A DNA stretch of 64,000 nt from Bryobacteraceae bacterium (GCA_019748195.1 JAIEPW010000029.1:32055-96054), one strand, 5' to 3'; positions 37,915-46,639 are shown, counted from the stretch's first letter. Program-made: numbers and translations. Notes: generated by a model not told the origin, from the letters alone.

Positions 37915-39206
37915 GCGCCGCGGCGATGGCGCTTCCCAACACGTGGGAACGCTCGGGGTGGACGAAGACTCCGCGGGCGTTTTTCAAGAAACTCTTCCGA
38001 GCGCTCACCCACGTCGAGCTGGGCGTGCTGGGCAACATCCTCGACGACTCCGTCGGCAGATCAGGCGAGGCGGACTGGGTAGAGGTGAAAGAACCCGACC
38101 TGGCGCGCCTCGTGAACTGCCACGTCAACTCCGTCGGAGCGGCGCTGGACAAGCTGGAGCAGCTTTCGGCTATCGAGGCGCGTAAAAGCCCGCGGGACAA
38201 GCGGGTGAAGCAGTACCGGGTGCTGATCAACAACTGGGCGAAGATCACCGAGCGCGAGGCCAGGAAGCTGGAGCGGAAAGGGCCGGCGAGCGCCGGCGGC
38301 GCTGGCACGCGCGACGCGATCGAGCCGGAGCCTACACGAGAGGCCGCAGCCGTGGTGAGCAGGGGCGAGTCCAAGGCGGCGCTGACGGTGATCAAGGCCA
38401 AGGTCCCGATGGTGATGCTGCCGGGCGCTAAGGGCGCAGTACCGCTGGCGGAGGCCTGCCCGCACGGCGCGGCATGCGAGCTGGTTAGGCAGTTTACGAC
38501 CGGGGCGAACGCCGGGCGAACGGGTACTGATGCAGCAAAGGTTAGCGGCGAGATCACCACAGTGGACAGTGGTGATTCCGGCTCCCGCCTGAACGGGGAC
38601 TTCCAGCGCTTCGAGGCGTTCGTGGCGAAGGCGCTGACGAAGCGGTTGAACGCCCCGCCACCGCGCCAGCTCCTGGAGGAGATGTACCGGCGGCTGGCCT
38701 CAGAAAGGGTTCCGTTTGAGACGTTCGTTCTGCGGTTCGGGCTTCGGGAACGCGCCGTGAAGAGCTACGGCTTCCTCCGCTGCATCGTTGACGACTGCGT
38801 GACCGCAACCAATCAGGCGCGGCAATTGGCGGGTGAGTCCAAGCGCATGCCGACGGCCGAGGTGCAGAAGGTGGCAAGCGCGGCACGTGACGCGGCGGAG
38901 CGCCTGCGGAGGCGCGGCGCGTGCGATGAGGAAGCCAAGCTGCTGGAGGACACCGCACGGCAGGCCGCGGCGATGGCCACGGAGCCGGACCGGTTCGAGC
39001 TGCACTTGTTAAATGTCGACGAGCTGCTGGCAAAGACGGGCGAAGAGCGGTTGACGCCGGCGGAGAAGGCGCAGGCCGAAGAGGAGGCGCGGGACTCTTG
39101 GCCGAATAATCCGCCGATGCGGCAGTACGCGCTGGAGTGCGCGATGCGGCGAATGCTGATCGGCGTGGACAGCCTTACGTTCGGTTTCCAGGGCGCGTGG
39201 AGGTGA
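37911..39206 (+). CDS. Phage replication-type protein with N-terminal winged helix
   Basis: 431 aa. The first 130 residues look like the winged-helix DNA-binding part of phage replisome organisers or initiators (FFRALTHVELGVLGNILDD, VKEPDLARLVNCHVNSVGAALDKLEQL). A charged linker follows, then a helical domain (about 230-400) with many Lys/Arg/Glu. No ATPase motif. Its place as first large gene of the early region fits a role in starting phage DNA replication. Function is inferred. Confidence 0.65.
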   Translation: MSAAAMALPNTWERSGWTKTPRAFFKKLFRALTHVELGVLGNILDDSVGRSGEADWVEVKEPDLARLVNCHVNSVGAALDKLEQLSAIEARKSPRDKRVKQYRVLINNWAKITEREARKLERKGPASAGGAGTRDAIEPEPTREAAAVVSRGESKAALTVIKAKVPMVMLPGAKGAVPLAEACPHGAACELVRQFTTGANAGRTGTDAAKVSGEITTVDSGDSGSRLNGDFQRFEAFVAKALTKRLNAPPPRQLLEEMYRRLASERVPFETFVLRFGLRERAVKSYGFLRCIVDDCVTATNQARQLAGESKRMPTAEVQKVASAARDAAERLRRRGACDEEAKLLEDTARQAAAMATEPDRFELHLLNVDELLAKTGEERLTPAEKAQAEEEARDSWPNNPPMRQYALECAMRRMLIGVDSLTFGFQGAWR

Positions 39207-39439
39207 CGCGCGCATACCTCCTGTTGACGCTGGGCGGTCCGCAGGACGCGCGGGATCTGTACCGGGAGCGGGGGCTGGTGTGCGCGGGGTGCGGGGCGGC
39301 GAACGGCGGGCAAACGGTGTGGACGCTGCCTGGGCTATGCGCGGAATGCGCGCTCCGGGTTGAGGCGGTGACCGCTTCCGCGCCGCGAACTCAACCGCAG
39401 CAGCAAGCGCTGCTAGACGTCTCGGGGTTTCCGGATTGA
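39203..39439 (+). CDS. Small zinc-ribbon phage protein
   Basis: 78 aa starting at GTG 39203, overlapping the upstream stop (GTGA). Two pairs CAGC and CAEC, 22-25 residues apart, form a zinc ribbon; the rest is short and partly disordered. Unknown function, probably nucleic-acid binding. Confidence 0.6.
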   Translation: MTRAYLLLTLGGPQDARDLYRERGLVCAGCGAANGGQTVWTLPGLCAECALRVEAVTASAPRTQPQQQALLDVSGFPD

Positions 39440-39454
39440 GGAGCCTCGTTCGAT

Positions 39455-39472
39455 TTTGCGGGAAACCGCAAA
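39455..39472. ncRNA. GNRA-tetraloop hairpin in early intergenic region
   Basis: Perfect 7-bp stem TTTGCGG / CCGCAAA with a GAAA tetraloop, 16 bases after a stop codon. There is no T-run, so a processing or regulatory element is more likely than a terminator. Confidence 0.4.
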
Positions 39473-39518
39473 CCGCGGTCCTTCACGGGCGGCGGATCTC
39501 ATGACACGGGAGAGTCAG

Positions 39519-39626
39519 ATGGCGAAGAAGCAAGCCCCGAAGGGGAAGACACGGAGTTCGAAGTCGATGCCGAAGGCGGCAGCGGCAGCGGGCAAGCCGC
39601 CGAAGAGCGGCAAGACCAAGTCCTAG
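39519..39626 (+). CDS. Very small Lys/Ala-rich phage protein
   Basis: 35 aa starting at ATG 39519 after ribosome site GGGAGAG; an in-frame ATG at 39501 would add six residues. The product (MAKKQAPKGKTRSS...KPPKSGKTKS) is lysine-rich and low-complexity, like small histone-H1-tail-like DNA-binding proteins. Composition and site support coding, but this is short. Confidence 0.45.
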   Translation: MAKKQAPKGKTRSSKSMPKAAAAAGKPPKSGKTKS

Positions 39627-39633
39627 GCCGAGG

Positions 39634-39729
39634 CGCGTCAGCCTTCCCCAGCTAGGTCCGATGTCCCTTGCGCACGACCGCCAGGATCGCGGGAACGGCG
39701 CGGACTGGCACTCGCCGCAGGCTGACGCG
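39634..39729. ncRNA. Structured non-coding segment bounded by an 11-bp inverted repeat
   Basis: CGCGTCAGCCT (39634-39644) and AGGCTGACGCG (39719-39729) are perfect inverted repeats 74 bases apart, with CTTTT just downstream (39731-39735). The whole could fold into a long-stemmed RNA ending at a short U-run. It lies in a gene gap and matches no known family that I recognise. Weak alternative: a chance repeat in GC-rich DNA. Confidence 0.35.
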
Positions 39730-39772
39730 ACTTTTCAACGATCAGAACACGCTCCAGGAAAGGAGATCGACC

Positions 39773-40174
39773 ATGCCGAGTGAGTCGAGAGCTTGGGAAA
39801 TTGAGCAGGCGTGCCGTATTTTCGCGCGCGATGTGCCCGCACACGTTGCAGCGAAGAGGGTGCTACGGGAGGCCGCGCAAGCCGGCGTGATTCCGTGGCG
39901 CGAAACCGTCGGCGAGTTGACAGAGCCGGAGGCGGAGCGGCTCGGGCGATGGATTGACGGGCTGATGCGCGTGGAGGCGAGCGGGGATAATCTGACGCGC
40001 CTGACGTTCGAGGTTCATTCCTCGATCGACCGGGCGCGGGTGCTGCTGACGCAACTCGGACAACCGGCGGAAGCGGTGGTTTGGATCCGGATCGCGCTGG
40101 CGGCGGGAGAGCGCCTGGCGAGCGCCGCGCAACGCATGGAACGCGACGCGGTGGCCGTGGTGCCGAGTATCTGA
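39773..40174 (+). CDS. Hypothetical phage protein, helical
   Basis: 133 aa starting at ATG 39773 after a strong ribosome site (AGGAAAGGAG). Predicted mainly alpha-helical (ACRIFARDVPAHVAAKRVLREAAQAG, TRLTFEVHSSIDRARVLLTQL). No family recognised. It belongs to the early gene block. Confidence 0.65.
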   Translation: MPSESRAWEIEQACRIFARDVPAHVAAKRVLREAAQAGVIPWRETVGELTEPEAERLGRWIDGLMRVEASGDNLTRLTFEVHSSIDRARVLLTQLGQPAEAVVWIRIALAAGERLASAAQRMERDAVAVVPSI

Positions 40175-40182
40175 GGGGTCCC

Positions 40183-40506
40183 ATGAGAGAACAACACAAG
40201 AGCCCCTTGGACCGGGACGTGGCCGGAGTCTGCAGCGAGTGCGGCTGCACGGAGTACGAACCCTGCATTGCCGAGGACGGGTCGACGTGCGGATGGGCGG
40301 CGGGTGACCTTTGCACCTTTTGCCTAACGGCGAAGCGCGTGGTGCTGTACACGATGGGCGATCTGAACGCGGAGCTGCGGCGGATCGATCGCGAGGTAGC
40401 CGCAATCCGCGGAGAGGGCGACGACCGCACGCCGGGGTGGAGGCTGGCGCTGGCGGAGGCGGATTGGGAAGCGGAGCGGTATCTGATCAGCGGAGGCTCC
40501 GCTTGA
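40183..40506 (+). CDS. Small phage protein with zinc-binding cysteines
   Basis: 107 aa starting at ATG 40183. CSECGCTEYEPCI followed by CGW and CTFC gives at least four Cys suited to one or two zinc sites, as in phage zinc-finger-like proteins; an acidic helix follows (LNAELRRIDREVAAIRGEG). Its stop overlaps the TTG start of the ATPase gene. Confidence 0.65.
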   Translation: MREQHKSPLDRDVAGVCSECGCTEYEPCIAEDGSTCGWAAGDLCTFCLTAKRVVLYTMGDLNAELRRIDREVAAIRGEGDDRTPGWRLALAEADWEAERYLISGGSA

Positions 40507-42266
40507 GCAAGCTGCGGGTCTCGGCCGAGCTATCGCTGCCGTTGGCGGCAGCGACGCAGACGTTCGCGATTCTCGCGATGCGCGGCGCGGGAAAGTCGAA
40601 CGCGGCAGCAGTGCTGGCGGAGGAGATGTACGACGCCGGCTTGCACTGGGTGGCGATCGATCCGAAGGGAGACTGGTGGGGGATTCGTTCCTCCGCGGAT
40701 GGCAAGAGCGGCGGCTTGCCGATTCCGATCTTCGGGGGGCAGCACGGAGACGTACCCATCGAACCGTCCGCCGGCGCGTACCTGGCGGAGCTGATCGTCG
40801 CGCAAGGGCTGACGTGCGTTCTCGACTTGAGCGAGTTCACGGAAGGCGAGAAGATCCGCTTCATGGCCGGGAGCGGCCGGGAGGATGGCTTCGCGGCGCG
40901 TTTCTACCGGCGCAAGGGGCCGGAGCAGCCACCGACGCATTTGTTCTTCGAGGAAGCCGACGATCTCTTTCCGCAAAGAGTGATGCGGGACAAGGCCAAG
41001 CTGCTGCACGATTGCTCGAAGCTGCTTTTGTGGGGGCGGCAGCGGGGCATCTCGGGCTCGACGATCACGCAGCGCAGCGCACGGCTGCACAAGGATGTGC
41101 TGACGCAAACGGACACGCTGATCGCGATGCGCACGACGGCGCCGCAGGATCGGAAGGCGGTTCTGGCCTGGGTAGAGCATCAGGGCCTGGCGAAGACGCT
41201 GGTCGATTCCCTGCCCTCGCTCGGCGACGGTGATGCGTGGTTATGGTCACCGAGCCGCTTAGGGCTGATGGAGCGGATTCATTTCCGGCGGCGACGCACA
41301 TTCGATTCGGGCGCGGCGCCGGTCATCGGCAAACACCGTGACCGAAAGCCAGCCACGCTGGCGGATGTTGACCTGGCGGCGATCACCGCGCAGATGGCGG
41401 AGACGATCGAGCGGGCGAAGGCGGAGGACCCGCGCGAGCTCCGGAGGCGGATCGCGGAGCTGGAGCGGGAAAGATCCGCCGCGGCCGCCGATTCGGCGGC
41501 GATCGACGCCGCTTTCGAGCGCGGGCGGAAAGGCGCCGTACAAGAATTCCGGACGGAACTCGACAAGGCGGTGAACACTCTGCTGCTTGCGGAAGGCGAG
41601 TTACAGGCGACGACGGAACGACTATTCGCTTTGCGCACGCGCCTGGCGATGAAGACCGGGATCGGCGATGCACGGCCGGGCGCGGAAGAAGATAAAACCA
41701 CGACGACGACGGCTCCGGTCCGTAGGCCTGAGGCTCCGCGCCCCGCCGGTAGCGGGGGCCGGAAGGACAATCGGGTCCTTCCGGCAAGCGAGGGGTTGTC
41801 GACGATGGAGCGGCGCTTGCTGACCGCACTGGCGCAGCATCCGGAGGGGCTGACGAAGGGACAGGTGCGGTTGCACGCGGATTACGCGGACTCCGGGCCG
41901 GTATCGCGAGCTTTCGCGAGGTTGAACGTTCAGGGCTGGGTGGAGCCAGAGGGAACGAAGCTGCGGATCACGGGGGAGGGACGGCGAGCGTTAGGCGGTT
42001 TCGATCCCCTACCGGTGGGGCTCCGGCTGCAGGGGTATTTGCTCGGGCCGGACAGCAAGCTCTCCGGCATGGAGCGGGCGCTGCTGGGGGCGGTGACGGG
42101 TGCGTACCCGGAGGCGATCGCGAAGGGGGAGGCGAGAAAGCTGGCTGGGTACGCCGACTCAGGTCCGGTGTCGCGGGCGTTCGCACGGCTCCTGAAGTAC
42201 GGCTATGTGGTTTCAGACGGACCATCGCGGCTGCGAGCGTCAGAGCGGCTGTTTGGAGGAGCGTGA
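40503..42266 (+). CDS. HerA/FtsK-like ATPase with duplicated C-terminal winged helices
   Basis: 587 aa from TTG 40503, which overlaps the upstream stop (TTGA). The ATPase domain (to about 280) has Walker A RGAGKSNAAAV, a conserved DPKGDWWG segment and Walker B HLFFEEADDLF, then arginine-finger-like TQRSARLHKDVL; this is the HerA/VirD4/FtsK-type DNA-pumping fold. A coiled coil follows (about 310-380: RRRIAELERERSA), then two copies of a winged helix sharing YADSGPVSRAFARL. In this phage it may move or remodel DNA during replication; its exact job is unknown. Confidence 0.8.
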   Translation: MSKLRVSAELSLPLAAATQTFAILAMRGAGKSNAAAVLAEEMYDAGLHWVAIDPKGDWWGIRSSADGKSGGLPIPIFGGQHGDVPIEPSAGAYLAELIVAQGLTCVLDLSEFTEGEKIRFMAGSGREDGFAARFYRRKGPEQPPTHLFFEEADDLFPQRVMRDKAKLLHDCSKLLLWGRQRGISGSTITQRSARLHKDVLTQTDTLIAMRTTAPQDRKAVLAWVEHQGLAKTLVDSLPSLGDGDAWLWSPSRLGLMERIHFRRRRTFDSGAAPVIGKHRDRKPATLADVDLAAITAQMAETIERAKAEDPRELRRRIAELERERSAAAADSAAIDAAFERGRKGAVQEFRTELDKAVNTLLLAEGELQATTERLFALRTRLAMKTGIGDARPGAEEDKTTTTTAPVRRPEAPRPAGSGGRKDNRVLPASEGLSTMERRLLTALAQHPEGLTKGQVRLHADYADSGPVSRAFARLNVQGWVEPEGTKLRITGEGRRALGGFDPLPVGLRLQGYLLGPDSKLSGMERALLGAVTGAYPEAIAKGEARKLAGYADSGPVSRAFARLLKYGYVVSDGPSRLRASERLFGGA

Positions 42267-42715
42267 TGCCCTGCGAAGTCTATTCCGATCCCGGAGTCTT
42301 CGGCGGCGCACCGACGTTCGTGTGCGGAGATGGGGAGCGTGCGCGCTGCACGTTCTGCGCGGGAGAGCCGCTGTACTTGTGCGACTGGCCGGTGGAGCGG
42401 TTCGAGCTGGCGAAGGCGCATGAGGTCCGGCACGGGGACATGGTGCGGAGCGACAGGGTCGAGATGCGGGTATTGGGAATCGAAGCTATCCGGCAGACAC
42501 TGCTCTTCCAGGTCGAGGTTGTCCACGTTCCGAAAGACAAGAGATTAGCGGCCTATTTCCGAGCCCACGGACTGACGATGTTCCAGTCCGATCCGGTGTT
42601 CATCTTGCGCCCCGGCACCTGCGACCGCTCGATCTGCGAGGCGCATGCGCGAGAGGTGGGCGAGGAGCGGCACTACTGCAGCGGGCACTGGAACGCCTGG
42701 GTGGAGGTTTCGTGA
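42266..42715 (+). CDS. Hypothetical phage protein with conserved Cys pairs
   Basis: 149 aa starting at ATG 42266, overlapping the ATPase stop (TGATG). Contains CTFCAGEPLYLC, and later CDRSICEAHAREVGEERHYC, so two zinc-binding halves around a beta-rich middle. No family recognised. Confidence 0.65.
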   Translation: MPCEVYSDPGVFGGAPTFVCGDGERARCTFCAGEPLYLCDWPVERFELAKAHEVRHGDMVRSDRVEMRVLGIEAIRQTLLFQVEVVHVPKDKRLAAYFRAHGLTMFQSDPVFILRPGTCDRSICEAHAREVGEERHYCSGHWNAWVEVS

Positions 42716-43902
42716 TGCGCCAGGAAGTGGTGACCGGGGACGCCTTGACGGTCCTGGCGGGGATGGGGCCGGAGACAATCGACTGCTGCGTGACTTCCCC
42801 GCCCTACTGGGCGTTGCGGGACTACGGCTGCGCCGGGCAGATCGGATTCGAGAGCACGCCGACGGAATGGTGCGCGAAGCTGACCGAGGTTTTCCGCGAG
42901 GTTCGGCGGGTGCTGAAGCGCTCGGGCGTCTTGTGGCTGAACGTAGGCGATGTGTACGCGACCGGGGCTGGCCATTGTCGGAAGGCGGGCGGCGGGGAGG
43001 AAGGTGAGCGCTGGGCAGACAAGGGCGGCATGCTGACGCCGCCGAATCGCGTACCGGTGCCGGGACTGAAGCGTAAGGACCTGGTGGGGCTGCCGTGGAT
43101 GCTGGCGTTCGCGCTGCGCGACGACGGCTGGTATCTGCGGAGCGATGTGATCTGGCAAAAGCCGAACGCGAAGCCGGAGTCTGCGCAAGACCGGCCGACG
43201 CGATCGCACGAATATCTGTTCTTGTTGAGCCGGAGCGAAGACTACTACTACGACCGGCTGGCGATCGTTGAACCGCAGGTGGAGAGCGAACGGCTGAGGC
43301 GGCTGCGGGAGGCGGCGGCGGGGCGGCAGTCAGTATACCTGCTGAAGCGCGATCAGCTTCGCACGCAAGCGCCGGCGGGAGCGTCGGGCTGCTTCCGGAG
43401 TTCGGCCGCGCGGCAGGCGCTGGCGTTGAGCGGGGTGCGGAACCGGCGCACTGTTTGGACGATCGCGACGCGCAAAGCGAGCGGGACGCACTTTGCTACG
43501 TATCCCGAGGACCTGGTGCGGCCGTGCATCCTCGCCGGGACGTCGGAGTTCGGGGTATGCGGGGCTTGCGGCGAGCCGTGGCGCCGGATCGTCGAGCGAC
43601 CGGCCGCGGGCGATCTCCATTCCGACCAGACCTTGAAGGAGATGGGTGTGTGCCGGCTGCGGGACCGGAAGATCGCCGCGGGCAGGACGCTAGGGTGGGA
43701 GCGCGGCTGTGACTGCCGGCTGTGGGAGGAGCCGGCGACCGCGACGGTGCTGGATCCGTTCGCCGGGACGGGAACGACGTTGGTAGCGGCAAAGCGGCTG
43801 GGCCGAGGTTACCTGGGCATCGAACTGAACCCCGAGTACGCATCGATGGCGCGGGAGCGGCTGCAGGGAGTAGGTGTTCCGGCCGAAGGAGCTACGGCGT
43901 GA
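42715..43902 (+). CDS. DNA methyltransferase (TSPPY-type, N4-cytosine or N6-adenine)
   Basis: 395 aa from ATG 42715 (a GTG three bases before is also in frame). Catalytic motif IV TSPPYW near residue 28 precedes the AdoMet motif VLDPFAGTGTT near residue 345, the beta-class order. TSPPYW is more usual in N4-cytosine enzymes. A region around 270-340 carries CGACGEPW and CDCRL, a zinc-finger-like insert common in phage methylases. No restriction gene is adjacent, so it probably protects phage DNA as an orphan methylase. Confidence 0.9.
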   Translation: MRQEVVTGDALTVLAGMGPETIDCCVTSPPYWALRDYGCAGQIGFESTPTEWCAKLTEVFREVRRVLKRSGVLWLNVGDVYATGAGHCRKAGGGEEGERWADKGGMLTPPNRVPVPGLKRKDLVGLPWMLAFALRDDGWYLRSDVIWQKPNAKPESAQDRPTRSHEYLFLLSRSEDYYYDRLAIVEPQVESERLRRLREAAAGRQSVYLLKRDQLRTQAPAGASGCFRSSAARQALALSGVRNRRTVWTIATRKASGTHFATYPEDLVRPCILAGTSEFGVCGACGEPWRRIVERPAAGDLHSDQTLKEMGVCRLRDRKIAAGRTLGWERGCDCRLWEEPATATVLDPFAGTGTTLVAAKRLGRGYLGIELNPEYASMARERLQGVGVPAEGATA

Positions 43903-44471
43903 GGGCGGCGGACCGTTTCCAGGCGATCAAGGCGGCAGCCGCGGCGCGGCCGCACGGAACGCGGGCGCGGTATGTGGGAGCGCGCTGCAGGTGCCTGCTG
44001 TGCAGGGCGGCGAACAGCCGGTATCAATGCGAGCGCGATCGCGCGAAGCGAGAGATGGGGGATCGCCGGGATCTGGTGGCCGCCAGCGCGGCGCGCCAGC
44101 ACATTTTGGCGCTGGGGCGGCGCGGCATCGGATACAAGTCGGTTGCCGACGCAGCTTCGGTCTCACGGACGATCACTGGCCTGATCAAGTCGGGCGCGCG
44201 CCGGCGGATCCGCCGCGACACGGCGGCGCGAATTCTTGCGGTGACCACGGAAGCGATCGCCGGCGGCGCGTTGGTTCCCGCGACGGGGACATGGCGCCGC
44301 CTGGATGAGCTGATCTCGCGGGGTTACTCGAAGGCGCAGCTCGCCCGGTGGATGGGCTATCGCTCTCCAAGTATCCAGATCAAGCGGGGCGGGAAGATTA
44401 CGGCCGCGACTGAGGCGAGGGTGCGCAAGCTGTACGAAGCGGTGAACGCGGGAAGGCTGCGGAGGGCCTGA
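43899..44471 (+). CDS. Phage helix-turn-helix protein with zinc motif
   Basis: 190 aa starting at GTG 43899, overlapping the methylase stop (GTGA). Near residue 25, GARCRCLLCRAAN is a CxCxxC motif as in actinophage HTH proteins (typical preceding text HGTRARYVGARC). Two HTH-like segments follow (GIGYKSVADAASVSRTITGLIKSG and GYSKAQLARWMGYRSPSIQ). A DNA-binding regulator is likely. Confidence 0.7.
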   Translation: MRAADRFQAIKAAAAARPHGTRARYVGARCRCLLCRAANSRYQCERDRAKREMGDRRDLVAASAARQHILALGRRGIGYKSVADAASVSRTITGLIKSGARRRIRRDTAARILAVTTEAIAGGALVPATGTWRRLDELISRGYSKAQLARWMGYRSPSIQIKRGGKITAATEARVRKLYEAVNAGRLRRA

Positions 44472-44974
44472 TGGCGGCGGACTCGAAGGAAGCGATCGCA
44501 ATGAGCCGGTGCGCGGACGCGATCCAGGCGGTGGACGAATGGCTGGGGCAGGCCAGCACGCGGCAGTTCGCGGTAGACGCCTTGTGGCGGGCACGGCGCG
44601 CGCTGGAGGCTGCCGGCGTGCCGGTCACCGTAGGGCATGAGGCGGGAGCGGGGTGGCGAGGCTCCGTGTTCCGGGCGCTGGAAAAGTGCGGCCTGGGGTG
44701 GACGGGCCATGAAGATCAGATTCGCTTCCGGCTGGCAGGGCAGCCGAACTGGGCGGATGCGGCCGGTCCGGAGCTCGGCAGGTGGCTGGAGGTGTGCTGG
44801 CGCTTCGTGGACCTGGCTCGAGGGCTGATGCTGGAACGGCCGGGCGCCTATTACTGGCTAGAGAAGCCCCTGGAGCAAATTCTCGGCAGCGGGATCGCGA
44901 AGGCGGGCGAGCGGCCGGTGATCTGCAGCAAGTGTGGGCGGGCCACGGAGGCAAACGATGCCGATCCGTCGTGA
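44471..44974 (+). CDS. Hypothetical phage protein, C-terminal zinc knuckle
   Basis: 167 aa starting at ATG 44471, overlapping the preceding stop (TGATG). Helical, with WRGSVFRALEKCGLGWTGHEDQI in the middle and CSKCGRATE at the end. No family recognised. Confidence 0.6.
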   Translation: MAADSKEAIAMSRCADAIQAVDEWLGQASTRQFAVDALWRARRALEAAGVPVTVGHEAGAGWRGSVFRALEKCGLGWTGHEDQIRFRLAGQPNWADAAGPELGRWLEVCWRFVDLARGLMLERPGAYYWLEKPLEQILGSGIAKAGERPVICSKCGRATEANDADPS

Positions 44975-45497
44975 GTGGAGGCACCTGTACCGCGGCGCGG
45001 AGTGGAAGGCGATCCGGGCGCGGATTCTCGATCGGGCGCAGAACTGCTGTGAACGGTGCGGTGTTCCAAACCGGCAGACGGTGCTGCGGCAGCACGGCTG
45101 GTGGACGCCGGCGAGTCCGGCGGCAACGGCGTGGGCGAACCATGCCGGGTTCGGGAACCGGCGACGGATGGTGTACTTCGCGGGAGGCGCGAAGATCGAG
45201 AACGCCGGAAAGGTTCAGTTCATCCACTTGCCGTGGAGCGGGGCGGACCAGAATGGGAAGCCATTCGGGAAGATGGCCTGCTTTCCGAACATCGACGAGC
45301 ACCGCTGGGTGCGGATCGTGCTGACGATCGCGCATTTGAATCACGATCCGCGGGACAACCGGGACGAGAACCTGCAGGCGCTGTGCCAGTGGTGCCACCT
45401 GCACCACGATGTGCGGTTTCACCATGCGAACGCGCGGCGGACGCGGGCGCGCAAGGCCGGCCAGAGCTGGCTGGAAGGCATGGAAAGCACGGCGTGA
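44958..45497 (+). CDS. HNH-endonuclease-like protein
   Basis: 179 aa starting at ATG 44958. CERCGVPN near the start and the segment LTIAHLNHDPRDNRDENLQ followed by CQWCHLHHD give the His-Asn-His plus Cys4 layout of a zinc-stabilised HNH nuclease. Could be a homing-type or a terminase-associated HNH; it lies far from the terminase genes. The stop overlaps the next start (GTGA). Confidence 0.8.
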   Translation: MPIRREWRHLYRGAEWKAIRARILDRAQNCCERCGVPNRQTVLRQHGWWTPASPAATAWANHAGFGNRRRMVYFAGGAKIENAGKVQFIHLPWSGADQNGKPFGKMACFPNIDEHRWVRIVLTIAHLNHDPRDNRDENLQALCQWCHLHHDVRFHHANARRTRARKAGQSWLEGMESTA

Positions 45498-46093
45498 GCG
45501 GGCGAAGCAGCGCGCGGATGCGGTCGCGGCTACAGGGGCTGGCGCGGGGACTGCGGGAGTTGGAGGAGCAGGGAGAGGTAGGCGTATTTCGGATGAACGG
45601 CGCGAAGGATCTGCTAGATGTGCCGCTGATCGGGCGGCTGGTGCGGGGGCAGTTGTGGGGTCTGGATACGATTTGGAGGTCGGGAGACGAGGCGTCACGG
45701 CGGCTGGCGGTGGCGAGGCTCATCGAACTCGGGATTGAGATGGCGGAAGCGGCGCGAGGGCCGCAGAGGAGGGAGAGCGTGAGAATAGTGCCTTTTGGAA
45801 AGGTGACGGTGGCGGCGGCGGGAACGCCTGTGCGAGTGACGGCGACCGCCACGCCGGTAGTGGCGATGGTGTTTTCCAGCGCGGCGGGGTCCGTGAAGAT
45901 GTTCGTGGGGACGCTGAACCTGAACGCAGGGACGGGAGCAAACGTCTTGGGCGAATTGCTGCAGCCGGCGGGCGGGCCATCGGACCGGCTGCGGATCGAC
46001 GCGGAGGAGGGCAACCAACTGGACGCGTCGAGTTTCTACGTGGATGCGGCGGCGAACGGCGGCACCCTGTACGCGTTCGGGCTGCAGCAGTGA
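45494..46093 (+). CDS. Two-part hypothetical phage protein with strong internal start
   Basis: 199 aa starting at GTG 45494. The first 95 residues are helical and charged; the rest (from VRIVPFGKVTVAAAGTPVRVTA) is a beta-rich, Ala/Thr/Val-rich domain of the type seen in phage structural or decoration proteins. An in-frame GTG at 45779 has an excellent ribosome site (GAGGAGGGA, about 5 bases before) and could yield a separate 104-residue product. Either a fusion, or a gene with an internal start. Confidence 0.6.
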   Translation: MSGRSSARMRSRLQGLARGLRELEEQGEVGVFRMNGAKDLLDVPLIGRLVRGQLWGLDTIWRSGDEASRRLAVARLIELGIEMAEAARGPQRRESVRIVPFGKVTVAAAGTPVRVTATATPVVAMVFSSAAGSVKMFVGTLNLNAGTGANVLGELLQPAGGPSDRLRIDAEEGNQLDASSFYVDAAANGGTLYAFGLQQ

Positions 46094-46094
46094 C

Positions 46095-46526
46095 TTAATT
46101 GCGGCGCCGGCGGCGCGCCTCGAACTCATGGTCGAGGATGCCGCGCACGGCGGGCAGGCAAATTCCGAATTTGGCGGCAAGTATTTCCTCGGAATCACCC
46201 GCACAATGGAGGCAATAAATGCACTGGGCCGCGGAGTGGATCTCTCCGGGTAGCCGACCGGAGCCACAGCTCGGGCAGGGGCCGAAGTCAAGGCGGTGAG
46301 GCGCGCGGGCGGTTTCAAAGCCCAGCAAGAAGTCAGGGGAGACCTGGAAGCGTTCGCAGAGCTTGAGGAGCGTGGCCAGGCGGAGGTCGCGCGCGAAGCC
46401 GCTTTCCAGGCAGTTGACGGTGGAGACGGCGACTCCGATCTGACGCGCGAGGGCGCGCTGGGAGAGGCGATGGGACTCACGCAGACGGACCAGCCTGCGG
46501 GGCATCACCTGTTTGAGGGCCAGCAT
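46095..46526 (-). CDS. Phage repressor-like HTH protein with zinc ribbon
   Basis: 143 aa; an ATG eight codons in (46505) is an alternative start. HTH of the Xre/Cro type at about residues 14-65 (LSQRALARQIGVAVSTVNCLESG). The C-terminal part holds CPSCG and CIYCLHC, a zinc ribbon unlike the usual peptidase-type repressor domain. It is one of only two minus-strand genes in the prophage and is divergent from the sigma factor at 46640, so it probably controls the lytic/lysogenic switch from here. Confidence 0.75.
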   Translation of the reverse strand: MLALKQVMPRRLVRLRESHRLSQRALARQIGVAVSTVNCLESGFARDLRLATLLKLCERFQVSPDFLLGFETARAPHRLDFGPCPSCGSGRLPGEIHSAAQCIYCLHCAGDSEEILAAKFGICLPAVRGILDHEFEARRRRRN

Positions 46527-46586
46527 AATCGCACGCTCCCGACGTCCCGGTGTTCCGGTCTAGCCGCACAGTGTCCAGTTCACTCT

Positions 46587-46617
46587 ATGATTCCGCTTTT
46601 CGGGCATGATTTTCAAG
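46587..46617. promoter_or_regulatory. Divergent repressor/sigma control region
   Basis: Direct repeats ATGATT at 46587-46592 and 46606-46611, 19 bases apart. On the minus strand, TTGAAA (46612-46617), 18 bases, then AATCAT (46588-46593) make a possible repressor promoter. Candidate repressor binding sites; based on pattern only. Confidence 0.4.
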
Positions 46618-46639
46618 CCGGGGGTAGCGACTTTAGGGT

